A stretch of 64,000 nt of DNA. Origin: Monilinia fructicola. Lineage: Eukaryota > Ascomycota > Leotiomycetes > Helotiales > Sclerotiniaceae. The stretch is from assembly GCA_008692225.1 (NCBI GenBank), contig VICG01000008.1, positions 1,623,001 to 1,687,000 of the forward strand, in the 5' to 3' direction. Positions 1 through 11,330 of this stretch are shown here, piece by piece (position 1 is the stretch's first letter; each line of letters begins with the position of its first letter). The notes under the pieces are model-generated. The model saw only the letters and a list, made by a program, of their open reading frames with translations. It had not been told where the DNA came from and ran no database searches. Position numbers and translations under genes: made by a program.

Positions 1-1445
1 GGATTGGTATTCCGGTCGACTTGTAGTTGAGATTGTTGACCTGGGGTTCTCATATATCACTGGAGGATAGTGGTGTTGTGGTATGGAAGGGACAGGGGGG
101 GTCATGGATTGTTGATATAGTTGTTGTACTGGCTGTGGCTGAGGACCAGGGACTCCACCGGTATGGTGTGGGAAAAGAGGTTGTGGCGAAGAGACCGACA
201 TATTTTGAAATGCTTGGTTGAGGTTTAGTTGTGACTGCGATGGCATTAATCCGAACGGATTGGTGCTTGGGGCACTTTGATAAGGATTCCCTCCCATCTG
301 ATTTTGTGTTTGTGCCATTGAACCAGTAGAATGCGAAGATTGTACTTGTGGAAATGACGGATTATCAAGTCTATCAAATGGATTCGTCGAGATTGATGTT
401 GCCGCGGGACTGGTTGCTTGAGGTCGCTCGAAGGACAAACCAGGTGGGCTCGCCGGTGTCCGCGGCGCAGAAGAGTTCATGGAAGAAGAGGCTGTTTTTG
501 CACTAGAACCGCCTTCCCCTAGTCGGACCAGAGTTTCAATAGATTTCTCCAAATTTCCACTCAAGCCTTTAAGCACTGCTGTATTTCTCTTCTCGTCCAT
601 GAAGCCCAATTCTCGTAACTTTGCCCATCTTCGACTCCAGATCATCCGTTGCATCGAGCGAAGTCCCAATATTCTTGAATGTTTGTTCCTTCTCGGCGGC
701 GAATGATGCTTGGTTATAATCATTAAATTCGGCGCGCGCATCATCGTTGTCTTTTTCTCGCCTTTGATGAGAGGGGGAATATGGAGGATGCCGACCTGAA
801 ACCGAATTTGACCCCATTTTTGGGAGGAGGCGGAGGACGTTCATCTGAACTACCTGTATTGGTTCGTATTTGGGTTTGAGCTTTCTTACTATATTTTTTG
901 GCGGATAAAACCGTTCCATGGCCGAGTCGGCTTCATCCGCATCAATTGGGATTGGAGGTCGAGTATTTTGAGGGTTGTAGATTCGATTCGACGCGACGTT
1001 CCCAACTTTCTTCATGTGCTAACGAATCATCAGATATGTATCGAAATGTGTATTCGCTGAAGACCTACATCGACTTGATCTTTTGACCATGAATCCATAC
1101 TCAGTGATTTAACCTTTGTGATATGTGTTCCCAACTTTCGTGTAAAAGCCGCGCAACGCATACACAAAAAGATGCCCAACTATTCCACAGTCAGTAAGCA
1201 TGAGAGCACAAATCACTCCTCCTCGTTCACTGCATCCATGCGCCGGTGACCGATATTCACTTACACTCCAACTTGCCCATCCTATTTCCTCGAATCAGCT
1301 CATGCTCGGACAATATCGAGAGGGAATTCTTACCTGGATTTCTTGCCTGACAGTCGGCGCAAACATTATTCCCTGGCAATTTTACAAGTTCTTGAAGAGC
1401 AATTTCATTCCGCGCAAGCTGTCGCTTGCTCAATATTCCCGACAT
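1..1445 (-). pseudogene. ArfGAP with UBA domain (Gts1/Ucp3-like), 3' end outside window, coding frame broken by +1 indels
   Basis: GTPase-activating protein for Arf GTPases in vesicle traffic. The start MSGILSKRQ at 1445 is followed by the zinc finger (CADCQARNPG, then WASWS, then LGIFLCMRCAA), RKLGTHITKVKSLSMDSW, and VGNVASNRIYNPQN. Three short introns with good gt/ag ends separate these pieces. Downstream come the MERF-(I)RQKY motif, a proline-rich stretch, a UBA-like segment (GFMDEKRNTAVLKGLSGNL) and a Gln/Pro/Asn tail with NPFxxL-type motifs that runs off the left edge. The frame breaks four times, each explained by one extra base: in t(6) at 894-899, a(4) at 907-910, cc at 761-762 and ccc at 624-626 (plus-strand view). 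The first three sum to +3. All residues around the breaks are conserved, so these may be sequence errors rather than decay. Family assignment is strong; functional status is open. Confidence 0.8.
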
Positions 1446-4251
1446 GATTGTTGAAAGATGCAAATATTAAAAGATGTAGATATATCGAGGATCAAGGTTG
1501 AAATTGGCAAATGAACGAGATGAAGTGTATGAAGTGTATGAAGTGTATGAAGCGTATGAAGTGTATGAAGCGTATGAAGCGTCTGAAGCGTCTGAAGCGT
1601 ATAAAAGTAGTCGGGTGATCAATGAAAGCTATCCTATCTCGACAAATGGAGTGTGTACGTATTCGGTATAATTACAGTTTTATACAAATATGGATGTATA
1701 TGGAGAGGGTGAATGGACAAGAACTCGTTAGTATCGTCTCCAGTCGTAAAATCGTTAAAGAGGAAAAGTCAACAACAATCAAGCAAGGTTCTTGTATTTT
1801 AGTATTTTGAACAATGTATCGAGGTGGATTTGAAATTGGGAAGAAAAGGAGTGGAGAGAAGAGTGGAAAATATGGACGATGGTTTGAGATGAGCGGGTGT
1901 GAAAAGGTAGGAAAAGCTTTATGAGAAAGAAGAGATAAGGAGGGTGAGAGGAAGAGAGGGAATGAGGGAATGAGGGAATGGGGTGAGTGGTCGAGGAGTC
2001 GAGGAGTCGAGGAGTCGAGAGAGGTCGAGAGAGATCGAGAGAGAAAAAAAGATTGGAGAAAGGGAAGGGAGAAGAAGAAATGAAGAGGGAGATGAGAGAT
2101 AAATTATCGATTTGAGTTGATTTGATTTGATTTGATTTGATTTGATTTGACTGATGTGATTGACTCTCTGACTGACTGACTGATTGATTGATTGATTGAC
2201 TACTACTAGGTACCTAGTAGATTACCTAGTACAGTAAAAGTAGTTCTACTATGGATATTTATTATTAGATCTAGTAAGATCCAATACATACACCCAGCAG
2301 TGCACACAGAAGAAGAAGAAGGCAGAGGAGGAGGAGAAGAAGAAGAAAAGTCAAAGCTTCCCTTCCCGAGGTCGGATGGATTATTGATGAATTGAAGAAT
2401 TGATGGATTGATGGATTCATAAATAAGAAGAGACTCGGGAGTGCCTGTCAGTGCCCAACCTAGGAACATGCCAAAAGTCCAAAAATGTAGAAGAGAGTTT
2501 TCCCGGACCGATGACTGATTTAATTATTTATTATTATTATGAATGATGATGATGATGATGATGATGATAATAGTCGAATAATAATGAATAATATTACTTA
2601 TTATACTAATTTACTCCGTAAACCAACTAACTATACGACCTACAAGTAATTAGATGTAGTTCGTGATTTAAACCTTGGAACATTAATATTTTTCCTTTTT
2701 TTCACTTGTTCTTTGGATACTAGGTATCTACTAATTACCTACCTAGTAGGTATTTGGTACATTACTAATACTCGAGTATATGTATTTTTATAATCTATTG
2801 TCTTAAAATATATTGTATCGTTAATATCAATATTTATATCAATATCAATAAGATTAAGGTTACTTATAATAATATAAGGTTGGGTATTATCAATAACCTG
2901 TACTCTATAGAGAGAGTACTTGTCTACCTAGGTACCTATCTAATAAAAGTAGGAAATGTTTATACGACTATATAAGGTTAATAATAAGTATAATAAGTTA
3001 ATAATTATAACTTTGAAAAGATGAGAGGAAGGATGAAAAAGCTTAAAATTCCTATTATTCCTAATTATTCAATTCCTTTATATGATGATATAATTCTACG
3101 GAGTATAGTAATATATATTATATTATATATATACGTCCAAGGGTTATACGCTTAACAACATCATATGCACTATATACATACATCAATAATTAATAATACC
3201 CCAGTACTCGAGTATATATATCCTCTTCCTCCCTTCATCACAATCCAATAAATAAATCCTCCCTCCCCTTCCCCTTCCCCTTCCCCTTCCCCTTCCCATG
3301 AGCATTTCAAGGTTTCTTATTTGCCATACTATCTCGTAGCTACCGATAGTAATAATTCTACTCCCAAAACTCAAAAACTCAAAAATTTATTAATCGCCCT
3401 TTCAATCGCTCTCTACTCCGTCCAGTACCTAAAACGAAATGTTTCTGTCCCAAATCCATATTTCTATATAGATATTCCGAGGTTCGTATGTATATGGATG
3501 TATAAATACCTACCTACCTAGGTAATTCTTATAGATCCCTAGTATATATATTCTTATAGATCCACACCTAATATATTTTCACAAGTACCTAATTCTTATA
3601 CGTCCCTAATACTCGAGTATATATGAATATATATCCATATGCGAAATTATGATTTCCATCTCTAGAAAGCATCTAGTCTTTTTTCCATCACTGTCCTCCG
3701 TATCATTTCTTCTGATGATCATCTGCAGCCTGGGAATGCTACAATCCTCCATACCCGACTTGCCTTGTACTTACAATTGCGGTTAGGGCGGTTAGCTTCA
3801 TCCGCCATTCATTTATTCCATGCGTCTTCGAAGACCGGGGGAGAAGAATAATTTAACGGGCCCGTTCTTGGGCGTCCATTCATAAAGCATCATCAGGTTG
3901 ACGACAACTCTTACTCCCTTGGGTATTTATACCACAGGACTCCGTACAGTGTGCTAGGTATTCATCCCATTTGTTGGGCCCCTTCATCACTTCAGTGCCC
4001 AGGTAAGAATTTGTCATTAACTTTCAGTGATATGCTTATCACATCCGCCATCTCTGACCGCATGTTGCTTACCTATCTTACCCGTTTGTCATGGGGCCAA
4101 TGAAGGATTTTGTCGGCGGAAGAGAGAGAGAGAGAGCGCGCGTCTTGTCTGGAACCGTTCAATTTCTCAATTCATCATCACCATCGAGAGATAATCATTG
4201 GCACCAAAGAAAACTGGCCATTTCATCTATTCGTATTCGCAACTATCCAAG
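1446..4251. other. Intergenic region between divergent genes, microsatellites and short palindromes
   Basis: No credible gene seen. It holds a 9-bp minisatellite (about 1520-1603), gtcgag repeats near 1990-2040, ttgat repeats near 2110-2200, a perfect 18-bp palindrome at 2203-2220, a gat run near 2540-2568 and a ccccttt-type 6-bp tandem near 3265-3298. From about 2520 to 3650 it is AT-rich. The 10-bp palindrome tactcgagta appears at 2769, 3205 and 3610, and tactccgta/tacggagta at 2612 and 3097. The ends presumably hold the promoters of the flanking divergent genes. Confidence 0.6.
1520..1603. repeat. 9-bp minisatellite upstream of the ArfGAP gene
   Basis: About nine tandem copies of a 9-bp unit of the form tgaagtgta, grading through tgaagcgta to tgaagcgtc. 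It lies 75-160 bp upstream of the ArfGAP start codon on its template side, so it is probably in that gene's promoter or 5' UTR. Confidence 0.85.
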
Positions 4252-4907
4252 ATGGGTTCAAATGATCAAACTCTAAAGCCTAGCTTTTACCCTTCCCCTG
4301 AATCCGACGCATCCCCACAAATCCAAGAGCTCATCAAAGGACTCAACCTCCGCCCCCATATCGAGGGAGGTTTCTTTGCAGAAACAGACAGAGCCCAAGA
4401 TACCGTTCCCTCCCCATTTGGCTCGGACAAAATCCTCCACCTCAGATCTTGCACCTCACAGACCCGGCTTTGATCCCACTGTGCGGAATACCTCAACGAG
4501 CATTTTCTATCTGCTCACGCCGCATGGCCCTCAAGGTGGCTTCCATCGAAACAAGGGGCGAACGGTTCACACGTTGCACAGAGGACGAGGAAGGTATGTT
4601 TTGATACACGCGAACGAGGAGGGAACGCCCAAGCGAATCGAAACATTCATCGTGGGCCAGAATGTCGCGGCGGGTGAAAGGCTGCAATGGATTGTAGATG
4701 GCGGGAAATACAAGGCATCCTATCTGCTCCCGGATGAAGACGGGGGAGAAGACAGCCAAGGGCTCTTGATCAGCGAGACGGTCGTACCCGGCTTTTGAGT
4801 ATTGCGATCATGACTTTCTCTCCCTTGGAGCTTTGAAAACGCTGGTGGGTTCCGAGAAAGCAGAGGAGTTGCAGTGGCTGCTCAGTCCGTTGGCAAAGGC
4901 GGAGTGA
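4252..4907 (+). pseudogene. DUF985/Cupin_5 family protein, frame interrupted by two +1 homopolymer indels
   Basis: Small cupin-fold protein of unknown substrate. The start MGSNDQTLKPSF is followed by the family hallmarks: IQELIKGLNLRPHIEGGFF near the N-terminus, the core RNTSTSIFYLL, GGFHRNKGRTVHTLHRGRG, a glycine-rich middle (GERLQWIVDGGKYKASYLL) and LLISETVVPGF. Reading must shift at aaaa 4429-4432 and again at tttt 4793-4796. Discounting one base in each run leaves a continuous frame of 217 residues ending at TGA 4905-4907, with the expected C-terminal EYCDHDF. All domain residues are kept and no nonsense substitution is seen, which favours run-length errors over real decay. No introns are apparent. 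Confident about family, unsure whether the locus is functional. Confidence 0.75.
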
Positions 4908-6779
4908 CGCACAGTATCCGGGCTTGAGTCGCGTTTCCGTCCTCGCATAACGTGCGTTGAGCGCGTCTTCTCGGAAAACCGGGTTCGCAATCCGTGCTTG
5001 CTTTTCGTGCATGTCCCATTCTCTACCCCCGTCCAATTGTACCCGGGGAAAGATTCTCCCGCTTGACATATTAAGCGATGCACCGCTTTTTCTTCTCTGT
5101 AGTGAGCTACATACCGTATGCACAAGCGATACCAATCTCATGCTAGAACCACCTCTGATAACATGCCAAAACAAGTTGATGATGATGATGATGACCCAAG
5201 ACTTGACACTCCCCGATTTCCCCGATTTTCCCCACGGACGAATATCAGATCCTGGCCATCATCCCCAGCCCGGAATTTCTTTCCTTCCCCATCTCAGGAG
5301 CTACGCGCTATTCGCTCTCCACCCCCCCCCCCCCTCCCTTTCCGAAGCACCGCCACAAAATCATCCCCCCATCGTCCCACACTCTTGCCCATGACGCCAC
5401 ACCGGCGCATCCGCTGACCGCCCAAGTTTCGCTGGCATGCCCCGGAAGTTCGTGTGCGTGCTCGTGTACCTGTGCCTGTGCCTGTACGTTCACATGCCCA
5501 TCTCATCGGATCTCGCGCCGCAGGCTGCAACGAGGGTTTCCTCGGTGCCTGCGTGACGCACGAGGGGCTCGCTCTATTCGGGCGGCGGCGCGGGGCAGTA
5601 TTGCTCTTTCGCGCGATCGCCATTTCGGGGATGGTGGGTCGTGGTGGGGAGGTGGGAGGTGGTAGAGAAGGTGGCAGGTGCTGGTGTGGGGAGATTTTTC
5701 TTATGGTGGGGGGGGTTGGTCGGCGGGTTCGCTGGTATGCTGATTTGCTATGTAGCGATGTGCTGATGTGCTGATGTGCTGATGTGCTGATGTGCTGATG
5801 TACTATTGTGCTAGCATGCAATCAATGTACGCAGGAGCTCTTCCTATAGCCTGGATCAATACAGGGTGCGAAGTTTCCAACGGCAAGGCTTGAATCAGAT
5901 GCTCGATTGCTCGTATGCCGAGGTTTTGCTCTGCAAGGTAGATGTCAAGGAGAGCGGGGTGTTGCGTTGGGTCTTGGGAGGGACGGTGCAGTGGCTTGGT
6001 GATTGGCAGGGCAGGGTGGTGTGGGGCGAGATGAAGCTTGAGGCGCGCGGCCAACTGGTGGTGTACTTGGGATATCGGTCGATGTTGGGTTTTGCGTCGG
6101 AGATGCAGAGGGTGGTGGTGCTGTGTGTGTGCTGGCTTGTGAGGCTGTGTATAGATAGATAGATATTGGGGCACTGGGACTTCGATTTGGGATCGTAGCC
6201 CATGGTTGATACTCCCTGATCTGTTTTTTGTTCGTCTCGCCACTGTTGTTTGTCGATATTGCTTCGAGCGTGGATGCGAGCGCGGGATGACACTCCATGG
6301 CACAGCAGTAATAACTGTATATACTCGAGTGTTACCGAGAAGCTTTAGAGGGATCTTGATGGTTCAAGTCTGATATCAAGGTGTTCGTGAGGGGGGGGGG
6401 GGGGGGTTAATGGGGTGAGGATATTAGAGTGATGGTGCAGGTTATATTGCTAGATGGCGAATTACATTCATCTTTTCGTATTCGCATTGGGGTGATTGAG
6501 CGCTGGATGATCAATGATACTTAGGCTTGGATGGTACCGAGAATTTGGTAAATGTATTACTTTCATTAGGAAATTCGGCAAAAAGTGCTCGGTTGATGAA
6601 GGGCGTGAATCGCTGGATAATGGATTTAACGACGAGGAGTGACATGGAGAATCAGAACGATGGTCCGAATCGGACGAGCACTTGGGGAATTTCTTTTTTT
6701 TTCTTCTTGTCCAAAAAACAAACATGCACCACGTGGCTTCGCAAACAAGCGTCCAGAAGTCAAAGTCAGATGAGAAATA
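4908..6779. other. Low-complexity intergenic region
   Basis: Open frames exist on both strands but are biased by C/G-rich and CA/GT-rich sequence. It contains a poly-C tract near 5320-5333, a 9-bp tandem (tgctgatg-type) at about 5755-5805 and a long poly-G tract near 6391-6406. One minus-strand stretch around 5820-5960 reads like protein (…LLDIYLAEQNLGIRAIEHL…) but has no start, splice or family support, so I do not call it. Confidence 0.4.
5755..5805. repeat. 9-bp tandem repeat
   Basis: Five to six tandem copies of a 9-bp unit reading gtgctgatg. On the minus strand it encodes the artefactual STSAHQHI-type repeat. It is a simple minisatellite with no sign of being coding. Confidence 0.85.
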
Positions 6780-7215
6780 TGGACTGGACCCGTCGCGCGT
6801 GCAGCCAGCAGCCAGCGCCCCCCACCATTGACTCGATGCCGCCAGCGTCTCCTTCGACTCGGCAAATCTCCTGTCCGTCTCCCGCTCACACCGCTGCTGC
6901 ATCTCATGGCTCTTCGGCTCCCCAAACGGCACTACGTTGCCCGCCGTGCAAACGAGCCAGACGCCCTTCCCCGATCAACACTCCACGACGAATTCGGCGA
7001 TCCGCTCCAAGTCTGCGGATCCCTTCGTCTTCCTGCGCTCGACATCCTTCCCAACTGACAGACAGTTCGGCTTCCTCCCAGCAGCGGCAGCAGCAGCATG
7101 TTCCCTGGAAGAGTTTCGCGCCCACGATGTTGCGACATATGTCACGTGCGGCCGGAGACGAGGTCTGCTGCCTGAATATTTGCGCCGCGAGCGAGTTCGG
7201 GGGTGGGAATTTCAT
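6780..7215 (-). pseudogene. Probable broken fungal gene of unknown function
   Basis: Reading the minus strand from ATG at 7215 gives MKFPPPNSLAAQIFRQQTSS and ICRNIVGAKLFQG. The protein-like signal then moves into another frame at a GCT/GCC repeat (about 7085-7105), reading AAAAAGRKPN, LSVGKDVERRKTKGSADLER and IAEFVVEC. An in-frame TGA follows, then SGKGVWLVCTAGNVVPFGEP and EMQQRCERETDRRFAESKE. The expected codon at the stop is probably Arg (CGA to TGA). The charged, low-repeat composition is unlike the surrounding low-complexity DNA. I recognise no named family. The 3' end is uncertain, and GC-rich chance frames on both strands keep confidence low. Confidence 0.35.
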
Positions 7216-10200
7216 CGTCGTGCAGGACGGATTTGGGGGATCTTGGGATTGGGGGCGCGGGGGGAGAGGAAGGAGCTGGTTAGTTTGTGGCCGCGGAAAA
7301 TAATTTTGTTGGGGGGTGGTTTCGTCTGTCCATTCGACTTTGTCGTTTCCTGAGGATGGGGTGGGAGATTGTTGGGGCTGCGGGTGCGCGCGCAGAGTCA
7401 TTTGGATGGGGTGCTGAGCGTGGTGGAAGGGTTAGGTCGTTGATGGTTAGGGGGTGGAGGATGTGGATCTGGGGGTAAGGCTTCTAGGGGATTGGCCGTT
7501 GTTGAGACGCTCATACGGCACCAGAATTCTGACCTTTGACCAGTCAGTGAATCTTGCATTACAACCCTAATATCTCTTACGATGAATTTGCTTTTGTTGC
7601 AGAGTCATACAGAGATATGCGCAAATACTTTATTTAGTTTTTTTTTTCAGTAGAAGTTGAAGGGGAAAAAGCTAACATAACTCTTTCGAGAATATTCTGA
7701 AACTTCATTATTATAAAAACTAGTCTTTTTTGGCATTAAAATCACAATTACAATCATAATCATCATTGTCATTGTCATTGTCATTATCATCATCATCAGC
7801 AGCAGCGGTATTATTGTTTTTATTTATCAAAGCTATTCAGAGGTTTGAACCTCTTGAAGTTGACGTTGGAAAAAGCGATTAGATAGGGGGGAAAAGCGAA
7901 AAAGGAAAAGCAACTTCTCTTCAAATTTCAACGCAATACTATGTAACGCAATACCACCATACTTTAGCTTATCGTTAATATAATGAAATGATAACTCAAT
8001 AATCTGCAATGCCTTTGATTGTTTGAGAGAAAGAAAGACAGAGAGAAAACAAGAATTTGAGAGCTTCAAAAATTGCATTGAATAGAGCTTCCCAACGAAA
8101 CTAATCCATTTTAGGCCAAACCGACAGGTTCTCAGACGACACACAGAACAAGTTATAGAAATTTCGACTGTTTATATATACCTATATATTCAAAAAGACA
8201 TGGTATCTCTCGAGAAAAGTCTTGATTCATCGGTTAAGCGTAGGAATTTTGGTACCGTAGAGCGCGTTACGAGGACGGATACCCAGTCGAGGCTGTAGCC
8301 ATATGTCCATGATTTACCGGGCTCGGATACTAAGGGTAGCATGATTGTATGGAGCAGATTGGTTTGGTGGGTTTGGACTGGAGTTGATTCCTTGGAGGGA
8401 GCGGAATCTGACTAGTTCTGGTGTCCAGCTGTCATATCTGAATCCGGATGTATGGGTGAGTAGCTTCCTGGTTTTGTCTGACTGGTTAGTTGAAACTTGA
8501 GGGAGCATAGTTTGAACTGCTCGAAAATTCAATGTTTGGCATTTAAACTCAGTGTGATCTTATTCTTGGCTGGTTTGAGAATAGGAACATCATTTTCCAT
8601 CTATGTCCGTTTCAAACCCCGTAAGAATTTGAATATCTTCGAATTCGGTTAAGATAGGGTTAGAGGTCATCATCAAGCCTAATTTGTCCTTGCGTCACGC
8701 ATCGTAAATCATCGATAACCGTCATCAACTTCGTGCGTATGCCAAAACAAAAAGTAGAATTTAATTCCATTTGCGAATCAGGTGTTCCTGATCCAACAGC
8801 CTTTTCATATTTGAATCTGCCTATCATCTGTTAGAATCTGATTGTTTTATCGGGTATAAGAGGAAAGGAACAGTGCACCACCAGTAGAGTCGCTCGCGAG
8901 GAGAACAACACCTGGGATTTCACGAGCTGAGTTTGCAGATTCAAATTGTTGTTCCAGAGTCGTCATTTTAAAAAGCCTGCTTGCGTTGAATGAATTTCAG
9001 AGACAGAAAGGAATTCTAATAGAAGAGTCAACATGTAATATCAGCCAATAGACATGATCCATATGTATTTCAGCGTTGATGGGCCAGTACTTAAATACTG
9101 CTATTAGTGATATCATGGATCTCGCTTCCATTACGCCACTACATCTTCCTCGCCACCCAAACTTCAAGGTTAATTATATATAGGTATGTTTTCTTTTCTC
9201 AACTTTAACAGCAAGAAAATTGTTTTATCCGACAAAGGGACAGGCACTGAATTTTTCTCGCGCCTTCGATCTCAAGAATTAATATGTGTGGGCAAATTAA
9301 TGACTGGTGGCAAGAAACAAAGGTGGTGTGACGGAATTCAAAGCATGTTCGTCAGTTACATTTGACGTCTGCTTGCAATGAAATGCTTCCTTCCCATTAC
9401 AAGATAAAACCACCCATTAGTGATTGCAGTAGATACGAAGCCCCCCCATGCCAAACTTCAAGCACAGAAATAACCGGTTAGATCCCGCATCTGAAAGAAT
9501 AAAAGGGCTTACAGAGATTGATGAGTTGACTGACTTACTTGAATCTAAAAAGATCGCGCGTCTCGTTCTTCAAATACTACGTATACGATACCGTTACGAA
9601 GATGATATTATCGTGGCGATTGCAACCACAAATCTCTCACAACAAAACCAGTGGTTGTTTGTTCCTTTAGAATTAGATCTTCATTTAAAACCCTTAACAA
9701 TCCACTGATTTCCAATTATACCCGCAGGAACCCATGCCCGGGGCTCTTTCTTGTGGGTGAGTTCTTCGTTTGAACCTCCAACTATGTCTTCATTGCCATT
9801 GATTCCGGTGCTGACGGCTCGCTCTGCATCAAATCGGTTGTATTTAGGCCAGGAGAATGATTGAGAAGGGATGGAGAGAGAGTTATCGTTTCATTCGTGA
9901 GTGAGAACTTGGATTTCTACCCAAACATGTGTTCAACTAGGACTCACTGCCTCAAAGAAAAAACCGTCGGCATATCTGGCTTTCCAGCATATGTTATAGC
10001 CAGTCATACCTTCCTCAATATTATATTTGAGAGGCCATCTTGGAGATTAGTTGGCCTCGAAGTCGTGGGTATTGATTGCATTTGTTTCTGTAACTACTTG
10101 ATATTACTTCTGAACTTTGGATATACGCACAGAAATCTCTAATTCAGGGGACCGAGCAAACTCACAGTTCCAATCGAACGGGTTACAAGTTTGATTTGAT

Positions 10201-10600
10201 AATAAAATTCAGTTCCGAAAGCTGGCCCGAGTTTCAGCGCTGAATATTGTATATATGCACCTTGGATGAATCAATGACGTCCCAAAACGAGTAGCTCCCG
10301 TGGTACTCTAGTAAGAGTATTCTTGACAGCTGTCTCTGCACAGGTTTGCATAGTATCTGCAGCTCAGTTTGTAATGTTGGATCGAGGTCGATTGTCAGAT
10401 ATGGTATTCATGCATCTTGCATGGATTAGCGACAGATTCAACTGTCCAATGCCTTTCCCTTGATCAATGGAAAATAACAACCTCAATATCCTCGCCTCAA
10501 GTGAAATTTCCAGGGTGGAGGGGAGTTTCATCTCGGATTGAATGTCTTTGTGCAGTAAAATGTTACATTTCGAGCTCCTCGCAAATCCCTTTCAATATCA
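7216..10600. other. Gene-poor region
   Basis: Only short, unconvincing ORFs. A GT-rich stretch runs to about 7480, then moderately AT-rich unique sequence with a cat/cag microsatellite near 7740-7810. The 9448-9708 plus ORF (86 codons) has no recognisable domain and is not called. I see no RNA gene. Confidence 0.45.
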
Positions 10601-10638
10601 TTGAGAAACATTTCTCATCTGATATTTCTTGATGCACA

Positions 10639-11330
10639 TTGTTAGGTGTGGTAAAAGTTGGCAGAACGCCTCCGTGCGTGCACCTTTCTTCAGGAATGCA
10701 GAAGAAACTGGACTTATGCCCACCCACGTATGAGGAATTGGTCAAATACAGAGATGGTGAATCATCATACCTTGTGCTTTGCACTCCACTTACATTCATC
10801 TCTGCTTCACTTTCTTCATGGGCAGTAAGTTCTGACGGGTCATGGAATTATGAGCGCATGGTCTGATATTCTATTTTCTGGATGATTCCTCAGTAAAAAT
10901 GGAATTCGATTCTGAACTGCGGACTGTTTGAATGTCTTCCCTTTCTCTTCATTAGATAGAAGGAAGACCCTCAATCATACCAGATTAATTGGTAGAGAAC
11001 CGGAAGACTGGAACGAGCACGCTGATAAGTTGGATTATCAATTTAATTCACCAATACTAACAACATGTCCAGATCATTGCGCGGAAATTCTCCGGCAAAA
11101 GGTAATGTGTAATGCAGATGTCACGGTCGTCACCTACAATTGGTTGAAAAATCACGACTCGCTTCACCCAAACTTCAACAGCCACCTCAACACCTGTTGA
11201 GGGATTTTGATGCTGCACTAGAGCGGGCAATTGCAAACCAAGAACCCTCTCAAAAAGAAGGGAAAATATATCAGCCAACCGATGGAACCGAGTACTTTGA
11301 ACGTAGTGCTCTGCCTTTCGATCCCAGAAA
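10639..11330 (+). pseudogene. UstYa/DUF3328-family oxidase relic
   Basis: UstYa-like proteins are membrane-anchored oxidases that modify fungal RiPPs such as ustiloxin and cyclochlorotine; many sit in secondary-metabolite clusters. Here a piece at 10928-11197 carries DWNEHADKLDY, then CPDHCAEILRQKVMCNADVT, the first HC motif, and YNWLKNH with a PNFN spacer. The second motif (normally HxCRDFDA) is split: NTC is followed by TGA, while RDFDAALERAIANQ continues in another frame. A possible N-terminal piece (PPTYEELVKYRD, then a hydrophobic stretch) lies at about 10700-10830. The catalytic second motif is therefore interrupted and the 5' part is poorly preserved. The two motifs in correct spacing make the family call reasonable; the gene is surely non-functional as read. 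Confidence 0.6.

Noticed and set aside
5294..6303. Several long overlapping ORFs on both strands (up to 175 codons)
   Set aside because: They come from C/G-rich and 9-bp-repeat sequence; the translated products are repetitive and no frame has family features or splice structure.
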